Below, piece by piece: positions 51,961-60,516 of a stretch of 64,000 nucleotides of DNA. How positions within the stretch are numbered: position 1 is the stretch's first letter; each line of letters starts with the position of its first letter. Where the stretch lies: contig JBIKNF010000007.1 in the NCBI GenBank assembly GCA_044358835.1, forward strand, positions 27,172-91,171. Direction: 5' to 3'. Source of the DNA: JAJTHC01 sp044358835 (lineage in GTDB: Bacteria; Cyanobacteriota; Vampirovibrionia; Vampirovibrionales; JAJTHC01). Under the pieces are notes generated by a model. It had not been told where the DNA came from. It saw only the letters and a list, made by a program, of their open reading frames with translations, and made no database searches. The translations under genes were made by a program, and so were the position numbers.

Positions 51961-53295
51961 ATGAAACTCGCTGTGATTGGAACAGGATACGTCGCTAACG
52001 TGACAGGGGCGTGTTTTGCCGCCATGGGTCACCAAGTCGTTGTGGCGGGTGTGGACAAGGAACGCATTGAACGCTTGCAAGCGGGTATTGTGCCGTTTTA
52101 CGAAGAAGGCTTGGAATCGATTGTGAGATCTGAGCTGGCCAACCGTCACTTGCGCTACACGCTTGACATTCGCAACGCGTGTAAGGACGCTGAAATTATT
52201 TTCTTGTGTATGTCGGCTCAACCGCTTGCGGACGGTCGCATGGACACCAAGCACATTGCGCAGATTTTAGAAGACATTTGCCAAGAATTCACCGAAGGCT
52301 ACCGTTTAATTGTAGAACGCAATAACCTACCCGTTCAAACAGGCAACTGGCTCAAGAGCGAAGTACAACGTTACTTGCCCAAGGGAAGCACTTGTACGGT
52401 TGACATTGCAAGTGTGCCTCAGTTTTTAAGAGAAGGCCACGCCGTCAACGATTTCTATCACCCCGACAGGCTCATTATTGGGGCAGAAAGCCATCATTCT
52501 AAAGAACTGCTCATGGAACTGTATCAAGATTTACCCGCCCCGATTTTAATGACGGATATTACCACCGCAGAGTTGATTAAGCACAGTACCAACGCCTTTT
52601 TAGCCATGAAAATTTCGTTTATGAATTCCATTGGGCAATTGGCCGAAAAGTGTGGGGCCGATATTGAAATGGTGGCCAAAGGCTTGGGAATGGACAAACG
52701 CATTTCGCCTCACTTTTTGCATGCAGGCATTGGTTACGGGGGCATTTTCTTACCTAGAGATGTACAATCCTTAACGTATTTAGCCAGTCAGTATCACTTG
52801 AATTTGGATCTTCTAAAAGCAACAGAAACAGTGAACCGTTACCAGCGCATTAGCTTTATTGAACGGGTGGAAAAGGCTTGTGGGGGGCAACTGGCGGGTA
52901 AAACCATTGCCGTGTGGGGATTGTCGTACCGTCCGAATACGGATGACATGCGTGAATGCCCGTCGACTCAGATTATTTGGGGCTTGCAAAATAGAGGCGC
53001 TACAGTCAAGGCATTTGACCCAATTGCCATGGCCGAAGCCCAGCACAAAGTCAGGCGCGTGGAGTTTTGCGAAGACCTTTACAGTTGTGCCCAAGGCGCG
53101 GATGCCATTGCGATTTTAACCGAATGGCCCGAGTTTTCGCAAGTGGATTTTAGCCAGTTGCGTGAAGCCACCACCTGTCGCTTGATTGTGGATGGGCGTA
53201 ATTTGTTTAATCCCGCTCGCATGCAGGAACAGGGCTTTAGCTATTATTCAGTAGGGCGTAAGGCTTCACTGGTGGAAAAGGCCTACCCCTTGTAA
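51961..53295 (+). CDS. UDP-glucose/GDP-mannose dehydrogenase family protein lacking the catalytic cysteine
   Basis: Full-length (444 residues) member of the UDP-glucose 6-dehydrogenase family. Fold marks are present: N-terminal IGTGYVANVTGACFA, substrate-domain ELIKHSTNAFLAMKISFMNS with Lys207 and Asn211, and C-terminal AVWGLSYRPNTDDMRECPS. However, the GGSCFPKD active-site loop reads GYGGIFLPRD, so the nucleophilic cysteine (about position 263) is Phe, and the last glycine of GxGxxG is Ala. The usual KSTVPVGT segment is RNNLPVQTG. Two-step oxidation through a thioester is therefore unlikely. It may be a regulatory or one-step relative. AAAGGAG lies nine bases before the ATG. Confidence 0.88.
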   Translation: MKLAVIGTGYVANVTGACFAAMGHQVVVAGVDKERIERLQAGIVPFYEEGLESIVRSELANRHLRYTLDIRNACKDAEIIFLCMSAQPLADGRMDTKHIAQILEDICQEFTEGYRLIVERNNLPVQTGNWLKSEVQRYLPKGSTCTVDIASVPQFLREGHAVNDFYHPDRLIIGAESHHSKELLMELYQDLPAPILMTDITTAELIKHSTNAFLAMKISFMNSIGQLAEKCGADIEMVAKGLGMDKRISPHFLHAGIGYGGIFLPRDVQSLTYLASQYHLNLDLLKATETVNRYQRISFIERVEKACGGQLAGKTIAVWGLSYRPNTDDMRECPSTQIIWGLQNRGATVKAFDPIAMAEAQHKVRRVEFCEDLYSCAQGADAIAILTEWPEFSQVDFSQLREATTCRLIVDGRNLFNPARMQEQGFSYYSVGRKASLVEKAYPL

Positions 53296-53442
53296 GCAAC
53301 CTTTTTTGAGAAAAAGCGCTTGGGGCTGAGCCAAAGAGTCCGCAAGAAAATGGCCTTGGCGTGCCTTTCTCACGCAAATTGCGGAGGCCTTTCAAGCCTT
53401 TACTACGATCTGCCGAACACTATAGAATAGGAGTTTTCACGG

Positions 53443-54126
53443 ATGTTTCCCTTCGCCCATGGTCTTATTCTCTTACTAAACATTGCTTGTGTTTTGAGCG
53501 TGCCTGCCTTGCCCTGCTTGGCTTATGGGGAAGAAACATCCCCTACCCAAAAAGTCCCCCCCGCCCAAGAAGCACTGGTGCCGTTCGCCTTTCAGCTCGG
53601 CATTCAATCGAAACTTAATCCCCCTTTTCCCTTAGAAGGGCATCCCCTCGAATTTAAGGGTGTGCAAGTTATTTCAACAAAAATGCCCCCCATTTCACCC
53701 AAACAATACCAACAGTATTGGGCGGGCTGGAAGCCCTTGTGGCCGTCTTTAGAAAGTTTCCACACACTCTTTACCCAAGCTGATGAAGGCAAAGACACCC
53801 TGAATGTTCAATACTTGTCCGCGCGTATTACGAGCCTTAGCCTGTTGTACCACAAGCACTTTCAAGCCACACCCGAACCCTTTAAAGCCTTTGAAAGCTT
53901 TCGTGCCTTGGAATCGTTAATGGCTCATTTGGAAGAATTGGCCTACATACTCAAGCAACAAGGGCGAATGGATCTAGAATACCGCTCCTACGCCAACGAT
54001 GTAGAAGAAGAGCAATTGGCTTACCAGCGTCACTTTAGGCAGGTGCGTCAAGACTTAGATCATATTTCACGCTTGCATGACATGCAAGAAGTGCTTTCCA
54101 CCGGTTTTCGTAAAACCGACAAATAA
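53443..54126 (+). CDS. Hypothetical secreted protein
   Basis: A 227-residue protein with an N-terminal signal sequence (GLILLLNIACVLSVPALPCL, cleavage likely near residue 28). The mature protein is helical and charged, with KQYQQYWAGWKPLWPSLESF and a coiled coil near the C-terminus (DVEEEQLAYQRHFRQVRQDL). A TATAGAAT box 20 bases upstream and GGAG before the ATG suggest its own promoter. No domain recognised. Confidence 0.72.
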   Translation: MFPFAHGLILLLNIACVLSVPALPCLAYGEETSPTQKVPPAQEALVPFAFQLGIQSKLNPPFPLEGHPLEFKGVQVISTKMPPISPKQYQQYWAGWKPLWPSLESFHTLFTQADEGKDTLNVQYLSARITSLSLLYHKHFQATPEPFKAFESFRALESLMAHLEELAYILKQQGRMDLEYRSYANDVEEEQLAYQRHFRQVRQDLDHISRLHDMQEVLSTGFRKTDK

Positions 54127-54242
54127 GCCCGTTTAAACGGCGTCAACCCCGCCACTGGCTCAAAAAACAACAAGCCTCCCTCTTTTTATTAAAAAGGAAG
54201 ACCCGTTATTCTACTCTTAATTCGTGTTTTGTGTTTTAAAGA

Positions 54243-54566
54243 CTAAAATTGAATACCGAACACCATTCCAACAGAAGAACCTAACTTGGCAAAGGCACTG
54301 GTGGGAAGGTCGTCTGGGGTGGACTGTTCGCTTACTTGAGGCCGCGCTTTGGCTCCAACAGGTTTAGAAGGAGTGGACTGGGCACTCCGTTGAAAGGTGT
54401 CCCCATGAAGGTTTTTCACCTGTGCTTCGGCAGACGTTTCTGGCGAAATTGGCTGAATGGATTGAACAGCGGTGGCGCTTGATCGAGCCCCAACACGTTG
54501 TTCGGGAAAAAAAATTTGAGGACGAGACATAACGCGAGATGCGTTTGAATGCACGGACGTATACAT
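54243..54566 (-). CDS. Small hypothetical protein
   Basis: A 107-residue Ser/Pro/Gln-rich protein, probably largely disordered (SAQSTPSKPVGAKARPQVSE). It ends with a more hydrophobic segment (FAKLGSSVGMVFGIQF) that could be a targeting or anchoring tail. The upstream region holds GTAAC direct repeats at 54763-54777. No relative recognised; codon use is ordinary. Confidence 0.5.
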   Translation of the reverse strand: MYTSVHSNASRVMSRPQIFFPEQRVGARSSATAVQSIQPISPETSAEAQVKNLHGDTFQRSAQSTPSKPVGAKARPQVSEQSTPDDLPTSAFAKLGSSVGMVFGIQF

Positions 54567-54762
54567 GATATTAGGTTTCCTGTTTCGCTACGAATCACAA
54601 TGCTTTAAAAAGCATTAGGAACCTCGCAACAATTTCGAGAAAACCGGCTGGGGTGAATCGACACCAAAGGCGGATTGAAATGGCTGTGGGAAAATGATGA
54701 ACTCATTTGTAGGGTTAATCATATAGCATATGGGGCATATTTCAAGCCTTAAAAAACAAAAC

Positions 54763-54777
54763 GTTACAAAACGTTAC
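54763..54777. promoter_or_regulatory. GTAAC direct repeat with 10-bp period, second copy
   Basis: GTTAC-AAAAC-GTTAC on the plus strand, that is two GTAAC pentamers 10 bases apart reading towards the gene at 54566. The second one overlaps the stop codon of the gene ending at 54774. Confidence 0.4.
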
Positions 54778-55193
54778 AAAATATGGTTTTGAATGAGCGG
54801 AACGTATTTGGCGAGATCCACTTCGTCGTATTCTTCGCTTTGCGAAGGGGTGTCAGCCATCCACTGTTCTTGCTCTGGCGCGTCGATTTGTGGAAGGCGG
54901 CCTGAAGACTCGCGCGCATCGGCGTCCATGACTAGGCGAATGAGGCGCACGTTGCTATGGGCTTGTTTGTCTGCCATGGTGGGGACAATGGAATCCGCCA
55001 TCGCCACGTTGAAGGACAGTAAGCCACCTAAGACGGGTAGCATCCACGCCAACAACCACACCCGACTGGGGGGCTTTTGGGCGGGATTTGGGCCAGGCTT
55101 TTCTTGAAGGACGCTAGGATTCAGCGTGGGTAAGGCTGGCGTCGCCATAAACGGTAAAGTGGGTTCAGAATCAAATAAGTGGTGTGACATCAT
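54774..55193 (-). CDS. Small membrane protein, hypothetical
   Basis: A 139-residue protein with one central membrane helix near residues 48-68 (VWLLAWMLPVLGGLLSFNVA), ending AMAD like a signal-peptide cleavage site. The first 45 residues are Pro-rich and probably cytoplasmic; the C-terminal part is acidic (EQEQWMADTPSQSEEYDEVD). Function unknown. It is divergent from pyrH. Confidence 0.65.
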   Translation of the reverse strand: MMSHHLFDSEPTLPFMATPALPTLNPSVLQEKPGPNPAQKPPSRVWLLAWMLPVLGGLLSFNVAMADSIVPTMADKQAHSNVRLIRLVMDADARESSGRLPQIDAPEQEQWMADTPSQSEEYDEVDLAKYVPLIQNHIL

Positions 55194-55379
55194 GAATCAT
55201 CAACTCCCTTTAGAAATAATTGTACAATTCTATAAAGAATAAAACCAGTAAAACAATTTTTATGATGAAACTGCAATTTTTTGTTACATCTTCCCCTCAA
55301 AAAAGGGGGGGCATTGGCCGTTGATTTTCTTGTTTATGGTATGCTTAGAAAAATTAGTTTTTTAAAAGGATGACCTATT

Positions 55380-56120
55380 ATGACCACCGCCCCGCGCTTT
55401 AAACGAATTTTGCTCAAAATCAGTGGAGAAGCCCTTATGGGCGATCAAGGCTTTGGCATTAAGCCTGAAGTCGTGGGTAAAATCTGCGAAGAAGTCAAGC
55501 AAGCCCATGAACTCGGCGTGGACATTGCCATTGTGGTGGGCGGGGGTAACATCTTTAGAGGCGTGCAAAACAGCACCAAACTCGGCATGGACAGAGCCGC
55601 CGCCGATTACGTGGGGATGACCGCCACCATTATGAATGCCCTTGTCTTGCAAGGCGTTTTGCAAAATAAAAACGTCGAAAACCGTATGATGACTGCCATT
55701 GGCATGGATCGCGTGGCGGAACCTTACATTCGCAAGCGGGCCATTCGTCACTTGGAAAAAGGACGCGTCGTGGTTTTTGGGGGCGGGACCGGCAACCCCT
55801 TCTTTTCGACCGATACCACTTCCGCGCTGAGGGCCGCTGAAATCAACGCTGAAGTCATTCTAATGGCCAAAAACGGCGTAGATGGCGTGTATGACAAAGA
55901 CCCCAAAACCAATGCTGACGCGGTAAAATTCGACCGCCTCACCTACGACGAAGTCTTGCGTCGCAACCTAAAAGTGATGGATCAAACCGCTATTTCTTTG
56001 TGTAAGGAAACGAAATTGCCGATTATTTGTTTTGATTTTAACGCCGAAAACGCCATTTCAGGTCTATTACAAGGTCAACGCCTTGGCACGATTATCGCTT
56101 CTGAAGAGTGGCAGGGCTAA
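55380..56120 (+). CDS. pyrH: Uridylate kinase (UMP kinase)
   Basis: Phosphorylates UMP to UDP as a hexamer; bacterial type, amino-acid-kinase fold. Diagnostic segments are FKRILLKISGEALMGDQGFG, VGGGNIFRGVQ, MGMTATIMNALVLQ-like MTATIMNALVLQGVL, and GGGTGNPFFSTDTTSALRA, plus KNGVDGVYDKDPK. The 246 residues are typical. AAAGGATGACC precedes the ATG. In many bacteria frr follows; here a composite repeat array follows 36 bases after the stop. Firm. Confidence 0.97.
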   Translation: MTTAPRFKRILLKISGEALMGDQGFGIKPEVVGKICEEVKQAHELGVDIAIVVGGGNIFRGVQNSTKLGMDRAAADYVGMTATIMNALVLQGVLQNKNVENRMMTAIGMDRVAEPYIRKRAIRHLEKGRVVVFGGGTGNPFFSTDTTSALRAAEINAEVILMAKNGVDGVYDKDPKTNADAVKFDRLTYDEVLRRNLKVMDQTAISLCKETKLPIICFDFNAENAISGLLQGQRLGTIIASEEWQG

Positions 56121-56156
56121 GAAGCTTCGACGACATGCGAAGTATTGAGAACAGGC

Positions 56157-56400
56157 CAGATGTAAAGAAACACCCTAATTTCGTGTGTCGGAAAGTCGAT
56201 TTCCGACACACGAAACCCTTGTTTTCGACACACGAAATACCCATTTCTGACACACGAAAGTCGTTTTTTGGCCCACGAAATGAAGGGATTTTGAAAGATT
56301 TAGGCATTTACCACCTTCTTTCTCAAAAGAGCCACTCTTCTTTAGCATGACATTTTTTTGACGGATTGACTAGTGCTTAAAACCCACTTTCACCGATGCT
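56157..56400. repeat. Composite repeat C with direct-repeat array
   Basis: Lead-in AGATGTAAAGAA and CCCTAATTTCGTGTGTCG as in composite A, then four to five 21-24 bp units (CGACACACGAAA types and one GGCCCACGAAA type) to about 56286, the shared GATTTTGAAAGATTTAGGC, the AGCCACTCTTCTTTAGCATG module, and AGTGCTTAAAACCCACT. It runs into the TATAG end of the next element. The first two units face each other as a perfect 16-bp hairpin, TTTCGTGTGTCGGAAA (56179-56194) with 56200-56215. Confidence 0.85.
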
Positions 56401-56549
56401 ATAGTGTTCGAAAGATAAAACGGTCTATGGTTTCTTCGGTGTCGCGACGATTTTTTTGCTTGGTTATGGTCGTCTGTGTACACGCCCGCACAAAAAAGTC
56501 TAAGCTCCTACAATAGCCTCATCGACTATTTTATCTTTCGAACACTATA
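56400..56549. repeat. 150-bp palindromic element, complete copy
   Basis: Terminal inverted repeats of 21 bp (TATAGTGTTCGAAAGATAAAA at 56400-56420, complement at 56529-56549) enclose a core that reads, on the minus strand, GTAGGAGCTTAGAC, GTGTACACAGACG and ATCGTCGCGACACCGAAGA. These boxes correspond in order to TAGGAGCCTAGAC, GTGTACATAAACG and ATCGTAGCGACAACGAAGA of the 148-bp element, so the two are related despite different ends. No ORF. Confidence 0.88.
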
Positions 56550-56553
56550 TATT

Positions 56554-57648
56554 TTAAGCGTCATCAAATTGAGAGAGCTTTTCCATCTTGGCTTTTTGAT
56601 CCGCAATAATTAAGGACGCGATCACATCTTCTAACTCTCCTTCGCCAATCACGGGGGTGAGGGGAAAGTTCTGCCCAATGCGATGTTCTGTGAGGCGATC
56701 TTGCGGGAAATTATAGGTACGAATGCGTTCTGAACGATCGCCTGAACCGACTTGAGAACGACGTAAATCGCTCAATTCTTTATTTTGTTTTTGAAGTTCT
56801 AAATCATACAATTTAGACTTCAACAGTTGCATGGCCACTTCGCGGTTTTGATGCTGGCTGCGTTCTGCGGTACAGTGGATTTGAATGCCTGAAGGCTTGT
56901 GAAACAAGCGAACCGCCGTTTCAACCTTGTTGACGTTTTGCCCCCCCGCCCCGCCGGATCGAATGGTTTGAATTTCAATATCTGCGGGGTTAATGGTGAT
57001 GGACACATCGTCTACTTCAGGCATGACCGCCACCGTTGCGGTGGACGTATGCACCCGCCCTTGCGATTCCGTGGTGGGGACGCGTTGCACCCGATGCACC
57101 CCAGATTCATACTTTAGTTGCCCGTAAACGTTGTCTCCGCTGACATTCATAATCACTTCAGAAACACCGCCTTGGTCGGATTCATTAATGGTGACGATTT
57201 CCGTTTTCCAACCCTTGCGAGCGGCAAAACGCAAGTACATGCGCATTAAATCACCCGCAAAAATGTTGGCTTCATCGCCCCCTGCACTGCCACGAAGTTC
57301 AAGGACAATGTCTTTGGTGTCATTGGGATCTTTAGGCAGTAACAAGACTTCAATGGCGGATTCAAGGGCTTCAAGCTTGGCTTTGTTTTCAGCCAATTCT
57401 TCGCTCAAAAAATCGCGCATTTCTTGATCTTTTTCTTCTTTTAAGCACGTTTGACAATCCAAAACGCTTGCCGTTAGGGCTTTCCACACTTCAAAGGCGT
57501 CAATAGTTTCTTGAAGACTCGCGCGTTTTTTACCCAAGTCTTTCATTTTAGAAGGGGACGTCAATACGGCAGGATCCATCAGTTCTTCGCCCAATTGCGC
57601 GTAAGTGGTGGCAATGGTTTCCAACTGACGAACAAATTTAATATCCAT
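56554..57648 (-). CDS. prfA: Peptide chain release factor 1
   Basis: Recognises UAA and UAG. The PxT anticodon-mimic is VQRVPTTESQGRVHTS, and the catalytic GGQ is in RSGGAGGQNVNKVET. I choose the ATG at 57648 with AAGGTG seven bases upstream; a GTG two codons earlier is possible. Length about 364. It follows rpmE by 90 bases on the same strand, the cyanobacterial order rpmE-prfA. Downstream is the 150-bp palindromic element. Firm. Confidence 0.96.
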   Translation of the reverse strand: MDIKFVRQLETIATTYAQLGEELMDPAVLTSPSKMKDLGKKRASLQETIDAFEVWKALTASVLDCQTCLKEEKDQEMRDFLSEELAENKAKLEALESAIEVLLLPKDPNDTKDIVLELRGSAGGDEANIFAGDLMRMYLRFAARKGWKTEIVTINESDQGGVSEVIMNVSGDNVYGQLKYESGVHRVQRVPTTESQGRVHTSTATVAVMPEVDDVSITINPADIEIQTIRSGGAGGQNVNKVETAVRLFHKPSGIQIHCTAERSQHQNREVAMQLLKSKLYDLELQKQNKELSDLRRSQVGSGDRSERIRTYNFPQDRLTEHRIGQNFPLTPVIGEGELEDVIASLIIADQKAKMEKLSQFDDA

Positions 57649-57738
57649 AAGCACGCACCTTCATCGGTCAACCAATTCTAAAAAAAACAGAGCAAGGCAA
57701 CAGCGGAGCGCCATTTCCTTTGTAACACCTGAGGGGGT

Positions 57739-57948
57739 TTACGCGTTGGTGTTGGTGTAACGACGTTTGAAACGTTCCACGCGACCTTCGGTGTCCACAA
57801 TGCGAGATCCATCTCCACTGTAAATCGGGTGGCAGGCGGAACAAATTTCGACGCGAATGACTTTGGAGGTTGAACCCACCAAGAAGCTGTTGCCACAGAC
57901 GCAAACCACTTCCACTTGTTGATAATCAGGATGAATACCAGCTTTCAT
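57739..57948 (-). CDS. rpmE: 50S ribosomal protein L31
   Basis: Large-subunit protein at the intersubunit bridge. This is the zinc-type L31 with paired cysteines in VVCVCGNSF and ICSACHPIYSG. MKAGIHPDYQ and the basic FKRRY segment are typical. 69 residues. AAGGATTCC precedes the ATG. It heads an rpmE-prfA unit. Firm. Confidence 0.96.
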   Translation of the reverse strand: MKAGIHPDYQQVEVVCVCGNSFLVGSTSKVIRVEICSACHPIYSGDGSRIVDTEGRVERFKRRYTNTNA

Positions 57949-58133
57949 AATAAGGAATCCTTTTTTAGATTAAAGAAGACTCACGAATTTATCCGTGAAC
58001 TTTTTACAGTCTAAGCCAAACATGCGGGGAGTACAAGGGCTGAATTGCATCCTTTATTTTCGCGAGGGGGGTTCCCCTCATCCTAGCTCCTTATTCCATC
58101 GAAAGCAGGGACGAGGCAAAAGGCTTTAAAACG

Positions 58134-58607
58134 CTATAAAGAAGCCAACACGGCTTTTAACGCGTCGTGCTTGACCATGCCCTGTTCGCCAAAGCGAATG
58201 ACGCCTTGCGCATCAATAACATACACGGTGCGCTGGGTTCCGCCGTCCGCTTTAATGACGTTATAGGCGTGGGCCATGGTTTTCTCCGCATCCACCAAAA
58301 TGGGAAAGGCATAGCCGTATTTTTGAGCAAAACTTTCGTGCGAACTTAAACTGCCAAAGTTAGACGCCACAACAGAGGCTTTTAAACCCTTAAACTCAGC
58401 CAGTTCTTCTTGCAAGGCGCAGAGTTGTTTGGTGCAACCGGGGGTTTTGTCTCGGGGGTAAAACACCAACACAAGGTTTTGCCCCTTAAAATCAGCCAAG
58501 CTGAGGGTTTTTTCGGCTTCAACCCCACTGGCGGGCAAGTTAAAGGCTGGGGCTAGCGTCCCAACAGGCAGGGGTTTTAGGTTTGGGTCAGGTTTAGCAA
58601 AGGCCAT
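58134..58607 (-). CDS. bcp: Thiol peroxidase of the Bcp/PrxQ family
   Basis: Reduces hydrogen and organic peroxides with thioredoxin. The peroxidatic and resolving cysteines are five residues apart in YPRDKTPGCTKQLCAL, the usual Bcp arrangement, followed by VVASNFGSLSSHESFAQKYG. At 157 residues it is typical. AAAGGAATC precedes the ATG at 58607. The gene stands alone. Firm. Confidence 0.95.
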   Translation of the reverse strand: MAFAKPDPNLKPLPVGTLAPAFNLPASGVEAEKTLSLADFKGQNLVLVFYPRDKTPGCTKQLCALQEELAEFKGLKASVVASNFGSLSSHESFAQKYGYAFPILVDAEKTMAHAYNVIKADGGTQRTVYVIDAQGVIRFGEQGMVKHDALKAVLASL

Positions 58608-58907
58608 GATGAAGATTCCTTTAGGGTAGGGGATGAGACGTTAGAGTTTAGTATAGCACGCATTCTGCTACTAAATCTTAAAAATCTATTCAAAAAGAAG
58701 AGGACTTGAGGACTTTTATGCTATACTAAATCAAGTAAAAAAGAAAAGTATACATCCAGCGAACAATGTATTTTCAGTCAAAAGGCCTTATAGTTTAAAT
58801 TGAAGGCCTTACAATAAAAAAAGAAACTCAAGCGTCTGCGTTTTATGTTTCTGTATTTTCCCTGTTTTAGTCCATCTACTTAATGTTTGACAAGGATTCC
58901 ACCAACC

Positions 58908-59246
58908 ATGCCACATCCAAGTCGTTTTCAACACTTTTTCAACGAACTGCCCTTGGGTGAATCTCAAGTAAGCAACGCCAAAGGCGAGTTTATTACCATT
59001 GTTAAAGACGCGTCTACCGTGACGCTTTCTAAAGAAGATGCCATTGGTCATTCCACAGAAATCAAGGCGAAACGCTTGAACTTTAGCTTCACGCCTTCTC
59101 AAGAACTCCAAGGGGCGTACGCCTTAAGCGACTGTTGGGAAGAAACGGAAGAGGCGCATCATTACCCAGTGTCCTACACGAATCAATTTATGGCTGAATC
59201 TCTCATTGCGGAAGTGATTCACTACCCTCAGGCGATTTTAGTCTAA
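58908..59246 (+). CDS. Small hypothetical protein
   Basis: A protein of about 112 residues (MPHPSRFQHFFNELPLGESQ as N-terminus) with beta-strand-like sequence (EFITIVKDASTVTLSKEDAI) and no recognised domain. I start it at the ATG at 58908 after AAGGATTCC; an in-frame TTG at 58887 is less likely. A shared terminator separates it from the convergent gene at 59350. Confidence 0.6.
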   Translation: MPHPSRFQHFFNELPLGESQVSNAKGEFITIVKDASTVTLSKEDAIGHSTEIKAKRLNFSFTPSQELQGAYALSDCWEETEEAHHYPVSYTNQFMAESLIAEVIHYPQAILV

Positions 59247-59284
59247 GTTTTCGTTTATTTTACCCCCCCTATTTTATTCCCGTG

Positions 59285-59314
59285 ACGAACTTCACCCAGA
59301 AGTTCGTTTTGTTT
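59285..59314. terminator. Terminator between convergent genes
   Basis: ACGAACTT pairs with AAGTTCGT around CACCCAG and runs into TTTTGTTT. It ends transcription from the left-hand gene and possibly in the other direction. Confidence 0.82.
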
Positions 59315-59349
59315 ATGCGCTTTTGCTCACAGACGCTTTCGACAAACGG

Positions 59350-59634
59350 CTACTTGCCCGCACCCTTCTTTTTAAACGGGAGAATCTGACTAATGAGAAG
59401 GCGTTGCCCTGAGTTTTCTTCAAGAGGAACCAAGTAAACCACAAAGCCCACCACCGTGCGAAAACGATAGGTGCTATGTTTCTTATTTTGAGAAAGAAAT
59501 TGATATTCCGCACTTTCCCCCACAGGGGTTTGCTGAATCGTGTCTAACGCACGACGCATATGCGCTTTTTCATTGGGGGCGAGCTGACGTAGGGATCTTA
59601 GGGCATCCGCACTCATTTCAAATTCATGGCTCAT
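59350..59634 (-). CDS. Small hypothetical protein, faint RelE/ParE-like pattern
   Basis: A 94-residue basic protein. The order helix-helix-strands (ALRSLRQLAPNEKAHMRRAL, then YRFRTVVGFVVYLVPLEENS, then RLLISQILPFKKKG) resembles the RelE/ParE mRNA-interferase fold, but no catalytic residues can be assigned and no antitoxin gene is beside it. Ribosome site weak. Alternative: an unrelated small DNA- or RNA-binding protein. Confidence 0.55.
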   Translation of the reverse strand: MSHEFEMSADALRSLRQLAPNEKAHMRRALDTIQQTPVGESAEYQFLSQNKKHSTYRFRTVVGFVVYLVPLEENSGQRLLISQILPFKKKGAGK

Positions 59635-59742
59635 TCAATAGGCTTTCATCATCATGGAACGTTTTTTTGAGTATAGCGTATTTTCATATTTTAGACGAAA
59701 AAAGCTTAAAGCTTCCCATGCTTGAATGAATCGGCTGAGCGC

Positions 59743-60279
59743 TTAGGCCTTCAATCCAAAAATGGGGGGAATGAGTGAGCCAGAATTGTTGAGCGCCGAA
59801 GACCCAATCACACTTGGGGGGATGCCAGCGAGCTGTAAAACCGCCGCCAAACTACCTGCAGTATTCGGAAGGCTTGCCAGTTGTTGCATGTTGGTAATGC
59901 TCCCCGGCACAACGGAAGGAATAAATGCAGTGTATTGTGTATTAGACACCCTTTGACCGTCGCCTAGGGAATAAAACCCTTGTAAGGGGACTTGGCGCAC
60001 ATAAGGCATATTATAAAAGGGGCTGGCATTATTGAGTTGATTCAGTCCACTATAATCAAAAGCAGGCAAGGGAGAGGAAGGTGGTTGCGCGACCCCTGGG
60101 AGCACAGGAATACCGTTAAACCCCGGCATAAGGCTTGTAATACTACCAATTTGCTGATTGGCCAATGGGGTGCTTGAGCCAAATCCTCCCGTTCCAAAAC
60201 CGTTTAGATTCGCTGAAGGAGTCAATGGAAGTGAGCCCAATAGGCCAGGTGTTGAAAGGGAAGTGAGATTTGCAATCAT
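59743..60279 (-). CDS. Hypothetical low-complexity protein
   Basis: A 178-residue protein rich in Ser, Pro, Gly, Leu and Asn, with few charged residues (SLPLTPSANLNGFGTGGFGS; GTAGSLAAVLQLAGIPPSVI-like segment near the end). No signal peptide or true membrane helix. TAGGAA lies ten bases before the ATG at 60279. A GTAAC motif at 60429 lies upstream. It is of the same general character as the proteins at 40054 and 50858; no domain recognised. Confidence 0.6.
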   Translation of the reverse strand: MIANLTSLSTPGLLGSLPLTPSANLNGFGTGGFGSSTPLANQQIGSITSLMPGFNGIPVLPGVAQPPSSPLPAFDYSGLNQLNNASPFYNMPYVRQVPLQGFYSLGDGQRVSNTQYTAFIPSVVPGSITNMQQLASLPNTAGSLAAVLQLAGIPPSVIGSSALNNSGSLIPPIFGLKA

Positions 60280-60516
60280 GATAAGGGGTTTCCTAATAGC
60301 TGTAGAAAGGGGGATGGTCGTATCGTTGGGTCAGGGGGTAAAAGGGGTAAGGGGGGAGAGAAGAGCGATTCATCTTCTATTAGAATAAAAACAAACAGTC
60401 TGCTATTTGTTCGCTATTGTCATAATTTGTAACATTTCAGCCCCCTAATACTACCTTCTTCCACGAATTACAAAAAAAGACTTGGCAAGTTATTGTGTTT
60501 CTATTACAGTAAAGGC

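Noticed and set aside
53413..53430. Solo end of the 150-bp element (CGAACACTATAG)
   Set aside because: Only 12 bases match and the place suits a simple -10 box (TATAGAAT) for the gene at 53443.
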